A stretch of 14,904 bases of DNA from Prevotella sp. CAG:485 (GCA_000437495.1 FR897886.1:1-14904); one strand, 5' to 3'; counted from the stretch's first letter, positions 1 through 6,236 are shown. Notes: a model not told the origin generated them from the sequence alone. Made by a program: numbers and translations.

Positions 1-118
1 GCAGAGGGCAGCGGCGCGCAAGCGGGTAAGAACGCAAGCGGGTAAGAGCGCAGCAACGCGGCTAAAGCCTGCGCCTGACTGATTCGCGGCTAAAGCCTGC
101 GCCGGCACCAAAATTATG
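1..118 (-). repeat. Composite intergenic repeat, partial copy fused to rpoN
   Basis: Two copies of GCGGCTAAAGCCTGCGCC lie at 58-75 and 90-107. The second runs into CACCAAAATTAT, which touches the rpoN coding sequence. Upstream is the GCAGAGGGCAGCGGCG plus GCAAGCGGG module, also found at about 2702-2735 and 10455-10490. The element continues past the window start. Its orientation relative to rpoN matches that of the copies downstream of ychF, the GT9 gene and yebC. Confidence 0.85.
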
Positions 119-639
119 GGCAGCGATTCGGCGCCCACGCCGGCCGGGTCGAGGCTGCGCACACACCTCAGCGCCTGCTCCATGACCTGCGGCGAGGGCT
201 CGTAGTCTTCGCTGAGCAGCATATCGGTGGCCATGGAGGCCGGCGAGCGGCGCAGGTAGCCGTTGGCGTCGAGGTTGCCGATGATATATCGCGCTGTCCG
301 GGCCACGTCGGCAGACAGAGGGAGGGTGTCGATCTGTCGGTCGAGATATTCGTAGAGGCTCTCGACGGCCGCCTGTGGCTGAATGAACTCGCCGCGTGTG
401 GTGAAGCCGCTGGCCGGAGAGACAACAGGGAGCCACGGCGCGGGAGCGTCGGCAGAGGTGTTCGGAGCCGTCTGAGGCTCGTCGCTCACCTCCAGAGCCG
501 CGTTCTCGTCGAGCTCGCGCCGCAAATCCTGCGCCACCTCCGAGCCCGACATCTCGAGCAAGCGCACAAAACGCACTTGCTGACTGCTTAGACGCTGCTG
601 CAGACGCTGCTGTTGCTCCAGATGCTGACCGCTGTTCAT
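1..639 (-). pseudogene. rpoN: RNA polymerase sigma-54 factor, N-terminal third, truncated at a repeat
   Basis: Sigma-54 directs RNA polymerase to -24/-12 promoters and needs an AAA+ activator. Starting at the ATG at 639, the frame reads a Q-rich activator-interacting region I (residues 3-50: LSSQQVRFVRLLEM, then RRELDENAALEV). After an acidic/Pro linker comes the start of the core-binding domain (about 80-173), including IDTLPLSADVARTARYIIGN, LDANGYLRR and RSLDPAGVGAESL. Family members are usually near 480 residues. Homology stops at residue 173 (about position 121), where the sequence becomes the intergenic repeat at 1-118. The frame stays open through the repeat to the window edge, giving a low-complexity tail with no sigma-54 character. 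The rest of the core-binding domain, the HTH and the RpoN box are absent from the window. Identity is confident from the region I and DPAGVGA motifs. Whether the gene is truly broken or the junction is an assembly error cannot be told here. Confidence 0.8.
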
Positions 640-702
640 TGCTGCCGGGGGTTAAGGGGTTGATTTACTTATATTTAACGCCCCAAGAGGGGTTAGGGAA
701 CG

Positions 703-710
703 CGAATTTA
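703..710 (-). promoter_or_regulatory. Possible -7 promoter element for rpoN
   Basis: Read on the minus strand the sequence is TAAATTCG, one mismatch from the Bacteroidetes -7 consensus TAnnTTTG, 64 bases upstream of the rpoN start. TTGTAAATTCGC is shared with the region upstream of the minus-strand gene that starts at 8542. No convincing -33 TTTG lies at the right spacing, so this is tentative. Confidence 0.35.
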
Positions 711-750
711 CAATTTTTTTGCGTTATGGTATAATTTTTAGGGTAAAAAA

Positions 751-782
751 TTTTCATGCTCTGAATTATTTTATTAATTTTG
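751..782 (+). promoter_or_regulatory. Bacteroidetes-type promoter of the TPR gene
   Basis: TAATTTTG at 775-782 is an exact match to the -7 consensus TAnnTTTG. TTTTC at 751-755 stands for the -33 TTTG element, with 19 bases between them. Transcription should start around 788-792. That leaves almost no leader for an ATG at 802 and a normal one for the ATG at 832, and so helps choose the gene start. Confidence 0.7.
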
Positions 783-831
783 CACTCTGAAAGGGCCGGG
801 AATGGAATGGCCCGTTATTAAGACGAGAAAA

Positions 832-1518
832 ATGGCACAAAACAACAAGCATAAAGAGGCCGAGCCGAATGCAGTAGAGAACCTGAACGCGCATCTCACT
901 CAGGCAGGCAGCAATATCCAGAAGCACAAGAAGACTATCCTGTGGGTAGTGGGCATCATAGTACTGGCGGGAGCTTTCGCCGGCAGCTATCTCTATTTCT
1001 TCCGCAACCCGAAGATTGACAAATCGTGGGAGGAATATTCGGCAGCTTACGTCAAGGGCATGGAGCAGCAGAGCGACTCGGTGCTGCTTGCCGGCATGAA
1101 GAAGGTGGCCGACAAATACAACGGCTCATACGGCGGCGCCATGGCAGCCCTGCAGGCCGGCGAACAGCTTTATGCAGCCGGCAAATATCAGGACGCGCTG
1201 AAGTATCTGCAGAAAGCCGACATCGACGAACCGGTACTTGCTACCTCGGCTCTGCGTCTGACGGGCGACTGCTATGTAAACCTGAAGCAGTATGACAAGG
1301 CTCTGTCGGTATACAACGACGCTGTGAAGGCTGCCGACGGCAACCCGCAGATAGCTCCCGGTATTCTGATGAAAGAGGCCAACATCTACGAAGCTCAGAA
1401 GAAATATGCTCAGGCTCTTGAGGTGTATGAGCAGATAAAGAAGGATTATCCGGAATTCCACTACGGCATGGGCATGGACGCTTATATAGCCCGCGCCAAA
1501 GCCCGTCTGGGCAAATAA
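832..1518 (+). CDS. Membrane-anchored tetratricopeptide repeat protein
   Basis: The 228-residue protein has a charged cytoplasmic N-terminus (1-34), one transmembrane helix (about 35-57, TILWVVGIIVLAGAFAGSYL) and a soluble domain of TPR-like helix pairs. Examples are YGGAMAALQAGEQLYAAGKY, ALRLTGDCYVNLKQYDKAL and KEANIYEAQKKYAQALEVYE. The layout resembles the YfgM/YbgF-like TPR proteins common in Bacteroidales; such proteins usually act as scaffolds, often for envelope assembly, but no partner can be named here. The ATG at 832 is preferred over an in-frame ATG at 802 because the promoter ends at 782 and the ten extra residues (MEWPVIKTRK) are not typical. It appears to be a single-gene unit, with a terminator hairpin about 160 bases after the stop. 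Confidence 0.85.
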   Translation: MAQNNKHKEAEPNAVENLNAHLTQAGSNIQKHKKTILWVVGIIVLAGAFAGSYLYFFRNPKIDKSWEEYSAAYVKGMEQQSDSVLLAGMKKVADKYNGSYGGAMAALQAGEQLYAAGKYQDALKYLQKADIDEPVLATSALRLTGDCYVNLKQYDKALSVYNDAVKAADGNPQIAPGILMKEANIYEAQKKYAQALEVYEQIKKDYPEFHYGMGMDAYIARAKARLGK

Positions 1519-1678
1519 GAGCGGATAAGCCGCAAAGGGGCAACGATCGAGGGGCGAGGGGCGCCAAACACACCGCGAGGCGCGCCACACACGCCGGGTG
1601 GCAACGGTAGCTGAGCCGCCGAAGCCTGCCCCGCACTGACATAGAAAAGACTTGCACAATAATAGAACAATTTTGTGT
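1519..1678. other. Non-coding stretch between the TPR gene and its terminator
   Basis: No convincing coding frame, promoter or RNA gene is visible in these GC-rich 160 bases. The gap continues to recO at 1933 (414 bases in all) and also holds the terminator and two 9-bp tandem arrays, listed separately. Confidence 0.5.
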
Positions 1679-1712
1679 AAAAGGGGCCGGGCTTGCGAGA
1701 CCGACCCCTTTT
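1679..1712 (+). terminator. Rho-independent terminator after the TPR gene
   Basis: AAAAGGGGCCGG (1679-1690) pairs with CCGACCCCTTTT (1701-1712) around a 10-base loop, with one mismatch. A-run on one side and T-run on the other would let it work in both directions, but only the plus-strand gene upstream needs it. Confidence 0.75.
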
Positions 1713-1730
1713 CATTAGCTGGCCGGCAAT

Positions 1731-1771
1731 GGGAGTTTTGGGAATTATGGGAGTGATGGGAATTTTGGGAG
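1731..1771. repeat. 9-bp tandem repeat, GGGAATTTT type
   Basis: About 4.5 units in perfect 9-base register: GGGAGTTTT, GGGAATTAT, GGGAGTGAT, GGGAATTTT, GGGAG. The unit sequence differs from the GCTAAATTA array that starts ten bases later. Confidence 0.8.
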
Positions 1772-1780
1772 GCTTACCCG

Positions 1781-1878
1781 GCTAAAATAGCTAAATTAGC
1801 TACCCGGCTAAAATGGTTAAATTAGCTACAATAGCTAAATTAGCTAAATTAGCTAAATTAGCTAAATTAGCTAAAACC
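1781..1878. repeat. 9-bp tandem repeat, GCTAAATTA type, upstream of recO
   Basis: Units are GCTAAAATA and GCTAAATTA at 1781-1798, then from 1807 to about 1875 eight units in register, four of them identical GCTAAATTA (1834-1869). Each junction contains the palindrome TTAGCTAA. The array gives an in-frame (KLA)n extension upstream of recO that is unlikely to be the native N-terminus. Confidence 0.9.
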
Positions 1879-1932
1879 CGCGAGCAAAAGAGAAAACGCG
1901 CGAGCAAACGCCCCCCGCGAGCAAACGCAAAA

Positions 1933-2664
1933 ATGAGGCAAAAAATTGAGGGCATAGTATTAGGCATTGTGCGCCACAACGAAAACACGGATGTGGCCAC
2001 TCTCTACACGCGCGAAATGGGTCGCGTGGGGGTTGCCGTGCCGGCCGCTAAACGGATGCGCCGCGGCGGTAACGCGCCGCTGATGCCCCTGTCGGTAATA
2101 GAGGGAGAGGTGAGCCGCCGCCAAGGCTCCGACCTGCTGCGGATGTGGCGCTTCGCCACCGTGGAAGGGTGGAGCGCGCTGCGCAATGACCCGATGAAGG
2201 TGGCGGTGGGTATGTTCGTGTGCGAGTTCCTCAACCGTTTGTTGCGCGAACAGGCGCCCGACGCGCCGTTATGGCGTGGGGTGGTGAATATGCTGCGGCT
2301 GCTCGACGGGGAACACAACCCTGTGCGGGTGGCGAATTTTCATCTTGTGTTGCTGTGGCAGATGCTCTATCCGGCGGGCATAGTGCCCGACCTGAGCAGT
2401 AGGCGACGCGGCGAGACGCAATGGCTCGATATGCGGCGCGGCATCTATGTGGGTGTGCGGCCGTCGCACTCCGACGTGGTGGCGCCGCAATGGGCGGATG
2501 TGCCGCCGCTGTTGGCACGACTGACGTTCAGGAACTCTCACCGGCTGCGGCTGACGGGCGACGACAGATACCTTATCTGCGAGGCGTTGCTGCACTATTA
2601 CGCAGTGCATTTGCCGGGCCTTGGCGCGCTGAAGAGCCACCATGTGCTGCGCACACTCTTTTGA
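1933..2664 (+). CDS. recO: DNA repair protein RecO
   Basis: RecO helps load RecA onto SSB-coated single strands in the RecFOR recombinational repair pathway, together with RecR, and anneals complementary strands. The 243-residue frame starts MRQKIEGIVLGIVRHNENTD, the typical beginning of the RecO N-terminal OB fold. VATLYTREMGRVGVAVPAAK follows the usual 'T.e.G......gak' pattern, and a helical C-terminal domain comes after it. Length agrees with Bacteroidetes RecO proteins. The start at 1933 is chosen because the 40 codons above it (from an ATG at 1813) are built from the tandem array plus a Lys/Arg-rich stretch that the family lacks. No Bacteroidetes promoter is evident upstream, where the sequence is the array. 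It converges on ychF. The family assignment rests on the N-terminal motif and length; the C-terminal half is divergent. Confidence 0.85.
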   Translation: MRQKIEGIVLGIVRHNENTDVATLYTREMGRVGVAVPAAKRMRRGGNAPLMPLSVIEGEVSRRQGSDLLRMWRFATVEGWSALRNDPMKVAVGMFVCEFLNRLLREQAPDAPLWRGVVNMLRLLDGEHNPVRVANFHLVLLWQMLYPAGIVPDLSSRRRGETQWLDMRRGIYVGVRPSHSDVVAPQWADVPPLLARLTFRNSHRLRLTGDDRYLICEALLHYYAVHLPGLGALKSHHVLRTLF

Positions 2665-2674
2665 GAGCGCGGAT

Positions 2675-2847
2675 AAGGAGTTTAAGGAGTTTAAGGCGGG
2701 CGCAGAGGGCAGCGGCGTGCAAGCGTGCAAGCGACGGATTTACGCGGCTAAAGCCTGCGCCGGCACCAAAATTATAGCAAGCTAAAAGCGCTTAAAAGCC
2801 CCGGCTACCTTAGCTACACAGCTACCTTAGCTAAATTAGCTACCAAG
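2675..2847 (-). repeat. Composite modular intergenic repeat, full copy 1 (recO/ychF gap)
   Basis: Read from the ychF side (minus strand) the modules are: CTTGGTAGC cap with GCTACCTTA/GCTAAATTA units (2804-2847); a module centred on the palindrome AAGCGCTT (about 2782-2800); the GCGGCTAAAGCCTGCGCC and CACCAAAATTATAG module (2742-2774); the GCAGAGGGCAGCGGCG and GCAAGCG module (about 2702-2735); and AAGGAGTTT 9-bp units (2675-2692). The same modules in the same order occur at 10411-10619. It fills nearly the whole 200-base gap between two convergent genes. Confidence 0.85.
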
Positions 2848-2866
2848 CGAGCGCAGACGGGGTGGC

Positions 2867-3265
2867 TTACACGTTGAAGAGGAAGTGCATGATGTCGCCG
2901 TCTTGGACGACGTAGTCTTTGCCCTCAACGCTGAGGCGGCCGGCGTCGCGAACGGCAGATTCGGAGCCGAGGGTGATGTAATCGTCGTATTTGATGACGT
3001 TTGCGCGGATAAAGCCTTTCTCGAAGTCGGTGTGGATGATGCCGGCAGCCTGGGGTGCTTTGGTGCCTTGGCGGAAGGTCCAGGCGCGCACTTCGTCGGG
3101 ACCGGCGGTGAAGTATGTGCGGAGGCCGAGGAGGCTGTAGGCGGCGCGTATGAGGCGCGTAACGCCGCTCTGCTCCAGGCCCAGCTCTTCGAGGAACTCG
3201 GCGCGCTCTTCGGGGGTCTCCAGCTCGGCGATGTCGGCTTCGGCGCCGGCAGCCACTACGAGGGA
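2867..3265 (-). pseudogene. ychF: Ribosome-binding ATPase YchF, C-terminal part of a split gene
   Basis: This is the missing end of the ychF gene whose beginning lies at 5500-6189. The frame starts SLVVAAGAEADIAELETPEE, which matches the family at the end of the ATPase domain. It continues through the helical insert (FLEELGLEQSGVTRLIRAAY) and the C-terminal TGS domain: TYFTAGPDEVRAWTFRQGT, KAPQAAGIIHTDFEKGFIRA, GKDYVVQDGDIMHFLFNV. The terminal GD(I/V)M.F.FNV motif is diagnostic for YchF. Upstream in this frame a TAG follows within a few codons, inside a GCTACCTTA repeat. There is an ATG at 3256, but no promoter, and the fragment has no nucleotide-binding motifs. The two parts together encode about 362 residues, close to the usual 363-367, so very little was lost at the break. 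Confidence 0.9.
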
Positions 3266-3288
3266 CCTTAGCTACCTTAGCTACCAAG
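3266..3288 (-). repeat. GCTACCTTA/GCTACCAAG repeat at the ychF break
   Basis: Units CCTTA, GCTACCTTA (3271-3279) and GCTACCAAG (3280-3288) lie between the 3' end of the M15 peptidase gene and the resumed ychF sequence. Read with the gene direction it is CTTGGTAGCTAAGG, the same order as downstream of the ychF stop. Confidence 0.85.
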
Positions 3289-3295
3289 CTGCCGC

Positions 3296-4204
3296 CTAAG
3301 CCCCCACTGCGGCAGCGTAGCGGAGCAGCTCGGGGCGAAACTCAAAGTGCATGGTGTCGTAGTGGTACCAGGCGCCGCCCCAGATGAAACCGTGGCGCTC
3401 AAAAATATCCACAAGCTTGCGCGGAAAGCGGTTTTTGTACTGCACCCGCGCAAGCTCTTTGTTTGTGCCCGCGATCCATTGCCAGTAGTCGGAGTAGGCC
3501 ACCGCAATGTCGAAGGCAATGGCATAGCTGTGGGCGCTCATACGCTTGGCGCCGCGCACCGGTCGCCAGTAGAGCGTGCCCGAACTCTTCACATACTTCA
3601 TCAGCTCCGGGTGCCCTTTAATCTCCCGGGCGACAGCCCGCAGCGAGTCGGCGGCGCCGTTGGGCGAGGCGAAGAGCACCTTCTGCCCGAACCAGTCGAC
3701 CGTTTCGCAGTTGCGGCGCACCGCGGCCTCCGAGTTGCCGTACATGGCGCGGAAGAGAGCCTCGCAGCGCGACCGCCCCGCGTCGTTGAGATAGAGCGGC
3801 GTGCCCCGGCGCGACGAGTAGGGGATGAAGAACATATCCTCCGCGTCGCCCTCGTCGAGCAGCGTTTGCCAGTCTTTCGCCTTGCCGTCGTCGAATGGGA
3901 TGCGCTCGCCGTTAGCCATAACTATGGAGTTTCCGCTGATGGCGCTGATGCAGTCGGGGTAGGCGCTGAGGAGAGCCTGCCGCGCCGCCACAGCGTCTAC
4001 CGGGCCCTTGTTGGCGTGCTCCGGGTCTACCTCAGAGGCCGAAATCTGCAAACGCTCTTTTTGCTCAGCTTGCTCTTGGCGCTCCTCCCTCTCTTCCGAG
4101 CGCGGAGTGTAGCGCAGCTTCTCCCGGCGCGAGCAACCCGGCAACAGAGCTAAAATAGCTAAAACAGCTAAAATAGCTAAAATACCCGCTCTTGCCCTAC
4201 TCAT
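3296..4204 (-). CDS. M15-family peptidase lipoprotein (D,D-/L,D-carboxypeptidase-like)
   Basis: A 302-residue predicted lipoprotein of the zinc-dependent M15 peptidases, which cleave peptidoglycan stem or cross-bridge peptides in the periplasm. The signal peptide is residues 1-23 with lipobox LLPGC (Cys24). A charged Glu/Gln/Arg-rich linker follows (about 25-60). The catalytic motifs are in the C-terminal part: SAHSYAIAFD gives the zinc ligands His225 and Asp232, and WGGAWYHYDTMHFEFRPEL gives catalytic Asp283 and ligand His286. This arrangement is that of the M15C (endolysin/VanY-like) group. Residues 60-210 are not recognised. The start overlaps the end of the preceding zinc-ribbon gene by 8 bases, suggesting translational coupling. 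The hydrophobic core of the signal peptide is encoded by four copies of the intergenic 9-bp repeat (see 4148-4184). Exact substrate cannot be told. Confidence 0.85.
   Translation of the reverse strand: MSRARAGILAILAVLAILALLPGCSRREKLRYTPRSEEREERQEQAEQKERLQISASEVDPEHANKGPVDAVAARQALLSAYPDCISAISGNSIVMANGERIPFDDGKAKDWQTLLDEGDAEDMFFIPYSSRRGTPLYLNDAGRSRCEALFRAMYGNSEAAVRRNCETVDWFGQKVLFASPNGAADSLRAVAREIKGHPELMKYVKSSGTLYWRPVRGAKRMSAHSYAIAFDIAVAYSDYWQWIAGTNKELARVQYKNRFPRKLVDIFERHGFIWGGAWYHYDTMHFEFRPELLRYAAAVGA
4148..4184 (-). repeat. Four 9-bp repeat units inside a signal peptide
   Basis: Four units GCTAAAATA (one is GCTAAAACA) in perfect register at 4149-4184. On the minus strand they encode ILA ILA VLA ILA, residues 8-19 of the M15 lipoprotein. 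The unit is the same family as the intergenic arrays at 1781-1878 and 6318-6344. Confidence 0.9.
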
Positions 4205-4820
4205 AGCTGCGAATCAGCTCCACGTTATGCAGCTCGGTGGGAGACAAATCATTCTGTCCAATCTCCTCGCGGTAAGGTTGATACCAGTCGAACTGCGAGA
4301 AATACCGCTGCAGATCCTCGCTCTTGAAATAGCGGCCGTGGCGCGCGTAGATGCTGTTGCGCAGCAGCCGCAGCTGTTGCGACGTCAGCGGCGCCAGCTC
4401 CTCCGGCGTGAAATAGTGCGAGCAAGCCAATTCCGAGAAATCGAGCGCGCCCCCAATCTCCGACAGGTTTGCCAGCGACCCGGAGCCACTTTCCTCCACG
4501 CTCACCACCTCCGCAGGCTCTTCCGTGAGCGTAACCTCTTCCACCTCCGCGTCAGAGTCGTTCGACGCCGGTTTCCAGCGGTCGAAGTTCAGCACCAATA
4601 TAATGATGATGGCGATGGCCACCACCGCGCCCAGAATTATCAGCAGCTGCTTCTTAGCGTTCACAGCAGGCTTGGCAGGCTGCGGCATCTGCGGCCCGGG
4701 GTTGGGGTTGACGTTTACCGTAGTTTGGTTGTGGTTCTCGGAGCCGTCGAGCGGCGTGCCGCATGACGGGCAGAAAGGCAGCGGACGGTCGATATCCTTG
4801 TGGCAATTAGGGCATTTCAT
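4197..4820 (-). CDS. Zinc-ribbon, single-TM protein with C-terminal YARHG domain
   Basis: The 207-residue protein has an N-terminal zinc ribbon (MKCPNCHKD with Cys3 and Cys6, FCPSCGTPL with Cys17 and Cys20). A Pro/Asn-rich linker follows, then one membrane helix (about 58-79, QLLIILGAVVAIAIIIILVL), an acidic Glu/Val/Ser-rich linker (about 90-115) and a YARHG domain (about 137-205: LRLLRNSIYARHGRYFKSED, then FSQFDWYQP). YARHG domains are thought to be extracellular. The orientation would therefore put the zinc ribbon in the cytoplasm and YARHG in the periplasm or at the surface. The function is unknown; linkage to a peptidase lipoprotein suggests an envelope role. It starts 21 bases after the transglutaminase-like gene ends and overlaps the M15 gene by 8 bases. 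Confidence 0.8.
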   Translation of the reverse strand: MKCPNCHKDIDRPLPFCPSCGTPLDGSENHNQTTVNVNPNPGPQMPQPAKPAVNAKKQLLIILGAVVAIAIIIILVLNFDRWKPASNDSDAEVEEVTLTEEPAEVVSVEESGSGSLANLSEIGGALDFSELACSHYFTPEELAPLTSQQLRLLRNSIYARHGRYFKSEDLQRYFSQFDWYQPYREEIGQNDLSPTELHNVELIRSYE

Positions 4821-4841
4821 ATTCAGTAAATTTATTAAGAG

Positions 4842-5499
4842 TTATTTTAAAGAGGGGAGCAGCTGCAGCAGCCTGTCGGCCGTGCCGATTACATACCCCT
4901 CCGAGACATAAACCACCCGTCCGAAGCTGTCGGCGATGACGATTACCGGCTTCTGGAGCGGCGAGGTGAGCTTCAGCGATTCCTGCAGCTGAGCGGCCGT
5001 GCGCCCGTTGACGTCAGTGCCGAAACAAACATTGAGCGGCAGCCCCGTGAGCGGCGTGAAGCGCGACGCAGCCTGCGCGTCGGCAAAGAGCAGGATAATC
5101 TTGTTGGGGAGCGCCCCGATCTTGTCGGCGGCGGCCTGAATGTCGGCCAGCACATGGGCGCTCGGTTCGTGGTTAGGCGCTATGAGCCCCAGCACATAAT
5201 ACCCCCTTCCGGCCGTGGAGAGCAGCGAGCGCGGCTCCCTCTCCTCTCTCTCGCCCATGGGCTGATAGAGCGTCTCAGCGTCGAGACTGCCTATTACCTG
5301 CAGCCGCGAGTCGTCATGACGCATCACCACCGGCACCTTCACCTCCTTGTCGTTCTCGCCCACAGAGAAGAGCTCCGTGCGCGCCAGCACCGTGCCGTCG
5401 GCCAAGCGCTGACCCGTGGTGAGCAGATACTCGCCCGCGTCCAAAAGCGGCTTGCTGTCGAGCCACTGCTGCAGCGTCATCCCCTCCGGATACCCCAGC
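4842..5499 (-). pseudogene. Transglutaminase-like protein, 3' end only
   Basis: About 218 codons resemble the C-terminal part of the large (about 800-900 residue) Bacteroidetes proteins with a transglutaminase core. Recognisable stretches are GYPEGMTLQQWLDSKPLLDA, EYLLTTGQRLADGTVLARTE, GRGYYVLGLIAPNHEPSAHV and PVIVIADSFGRVVYVSEGY. The catalytic core with its Cys-His-Asp and the signal peptide are absent, being cut off where YchF homology begins. An open frame continues upstream to an ATG at 5561, but those codons are ychF sequence in another frame and so not a native start. The first internal ATG (5480) would give 212 residues. Family recognition is from memory of conserved C-terminal patterns and less sure than for neighbours. 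It heads a three-gene cluster with the zinc-ribbon and M15 genes. Confidence 0.6.
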
Positions 5500-6189
5500 G
5501 GCGGCGAGGGCTTCCACGCGACGGCTGTATTCGTTGCCGGTGGCGGCGGAGGCTTCGTCAACGTTGCAGACGTAAAGCACGGGTTTGGCGGTGAGGAGCA
5601 TGAGCTCGCGCAGCATTCGTTCTTCTTCGTCGCCGTCGACCTGCACGGAGCGGGCGTTCTGACCCTGCAACAGGGCCTCGCGCACCTTCTGCAGCACGGG
5701 CAGCAGGGCTTTGGCGGCTTTGTCGGCGCCTGACTTGGCGGCTTTTTCGGTTTTTACGAGTCGTGCCTCCACGGTCTCGAGGTCTTTGAGCTGCAGCTCG
5801 GTGTTGATGACTTCGATGTCGCGGACGGGGTCTACGCTACCGTCGACGTGGACGATGTTATCGTCGTCGAAGCAGCGGACGACGTGGAGGATGGCGTCGG
5901 TCTCGCGGATGTTTGCGAGGAATTTGTTGCCGAGGCCTTCGCCTTTGCTGGCGCCTTTTACGAGGCCGGCGATGTCGGCGATTTCGACGGTTGCGGGCAC
6001 CACGGAGCGGGGTTTGCAGATGTCCACGAGGGCCTGTATGCGGTCATCGGGCACGGGGATGATGCCTACGTTGGGTTCGATGGTGCAGAAGGGGAAGTTG
6101 GCCGACTGTGCCTTGGCGTTGCTAAGGCAGTTGAAGAGTGTTGATTTGCCTACGTTTGGGAGGCCTACGATGCCGCATTTGAGTGCCAT
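5500..6189 (-). pseudogene. ychF: Ribosome-binding ATPase YchF, N-terminal part of a split gene
   Basis: YchF (OBG family) is a conserved ATPase that binds the ribosome and is linked to stress response and translation. The frame begins MALKCGIVGLPNVGKSTLFN with the P-loop GLPNVGKST (9-17). It continues with FPFCTIEPNVG (32-42), the G3-like DIAGLVKGASKGEGLGNKFL (72-91) and NVDE (209-212), the YchF variant of the usual NKxD that gives ATP rather than GTP preference. The TAKPVLYVCNVDEASAATGN stretch is typical of Bacteroidetes. Homology stops near residue 230 (EYSRRVEALAA). The frame then runs out of frame through the transglutaminase-like DNA to a stop at 5314, which would give a 291-residue chimera lacking the TGS domain. 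The remainder of the gene is at 2867-3265. Confidence 0.9.
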
Positions 6190-6206
6190 AAGTGTGAAAT
6201 TTGGGG

Positions 6207-6214
6207 CAAAGGTA
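6207..6214 (-). promoter_or_regulatory. Likely -7 promoter element of ychF
   Basis: On the minus strand this is TACCTTTG, an exact TAnnTTTG, 18 bases upstream of the ychF ATG. No clear -33 TTTG is seen at 19-20 bases upstream. The implied leader is very short. Confidence 0.5.
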
Positions 6215-6236
6215 ATAATTTTTTTTGAGACGGATA

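Larger units (their letters stand above)
3266..5499. other. About 2.2 kb foreign or displaced segment splitting ychF
   Basis: Bounds are set by where YchF homology stops (about 5500-5508) and resumes (about 3265). The segment holds one 5'-truncated and two complete genes, all on the same strand as ychF. At the 3265 side it begins directly with the repeat CCTTA GCTACCTTA GCTACCAAG. At the other side it begins inside the transglutaminase-like reading frame. CGAGGG occurs at both edges (3259-3264 and 5505-5510). No transposase, recombinase, intron core or inverted terminal repeat is visible. It could be a captured DNA fragment, a rearrangement, or an assembly error. Confidence 0.7.

Noticed and set aside
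62..436. Minus-strand frame of 124 codons
   Set aside because: Out-of-frame shadow of rpoN, with an Arg/Pro-rich composition and no family resemblance.
802..831. Earlier start for the TPR protein
   Set aside because: The promoter -7 element ends at 782, leaving almost no leader, and the added ten residues are not family-like.
1651..1712. Small RNA formed by a promoter and the hairpin at 1679-1712
   Set aside because: CAATTTTG lacks the first T of the -7 consensus and the upstream CTTG is only 13 bases away, so there is no credible promoter.
1781..1878. CRISPR-like array
   Set aside because: The units are directly adjacent 9-mers without spacers, and there are no cas genes.
1813..1932. RecO N-terminal extension from an upstream ATG
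   Set aside because: The 40 codons are made of tandem repeat and low-complexity Lys/Arg; RecO family homology starts at the ATG at 1933.
2421..2777. Plus-strand frame ending in TRLKPAPAPKL
   Set aside because: It overlaps recO in another frame and ends inside the composite repeat.
5500..5561. ATG at 5561 as the start of the transglutaminase-like protein
   Set aside because: Those codons are ychF coding sequence read in another frame; homology to the transglutaminase-like family begins at about GYPEGM.
2867..6189. Intein or self-splicing intron in ychF
   Set aside because: No splicing motifs, homing endonuclease, reverse transcriptase or continuous frame across the insert; it holds ordinary genes with their own starts and stops.
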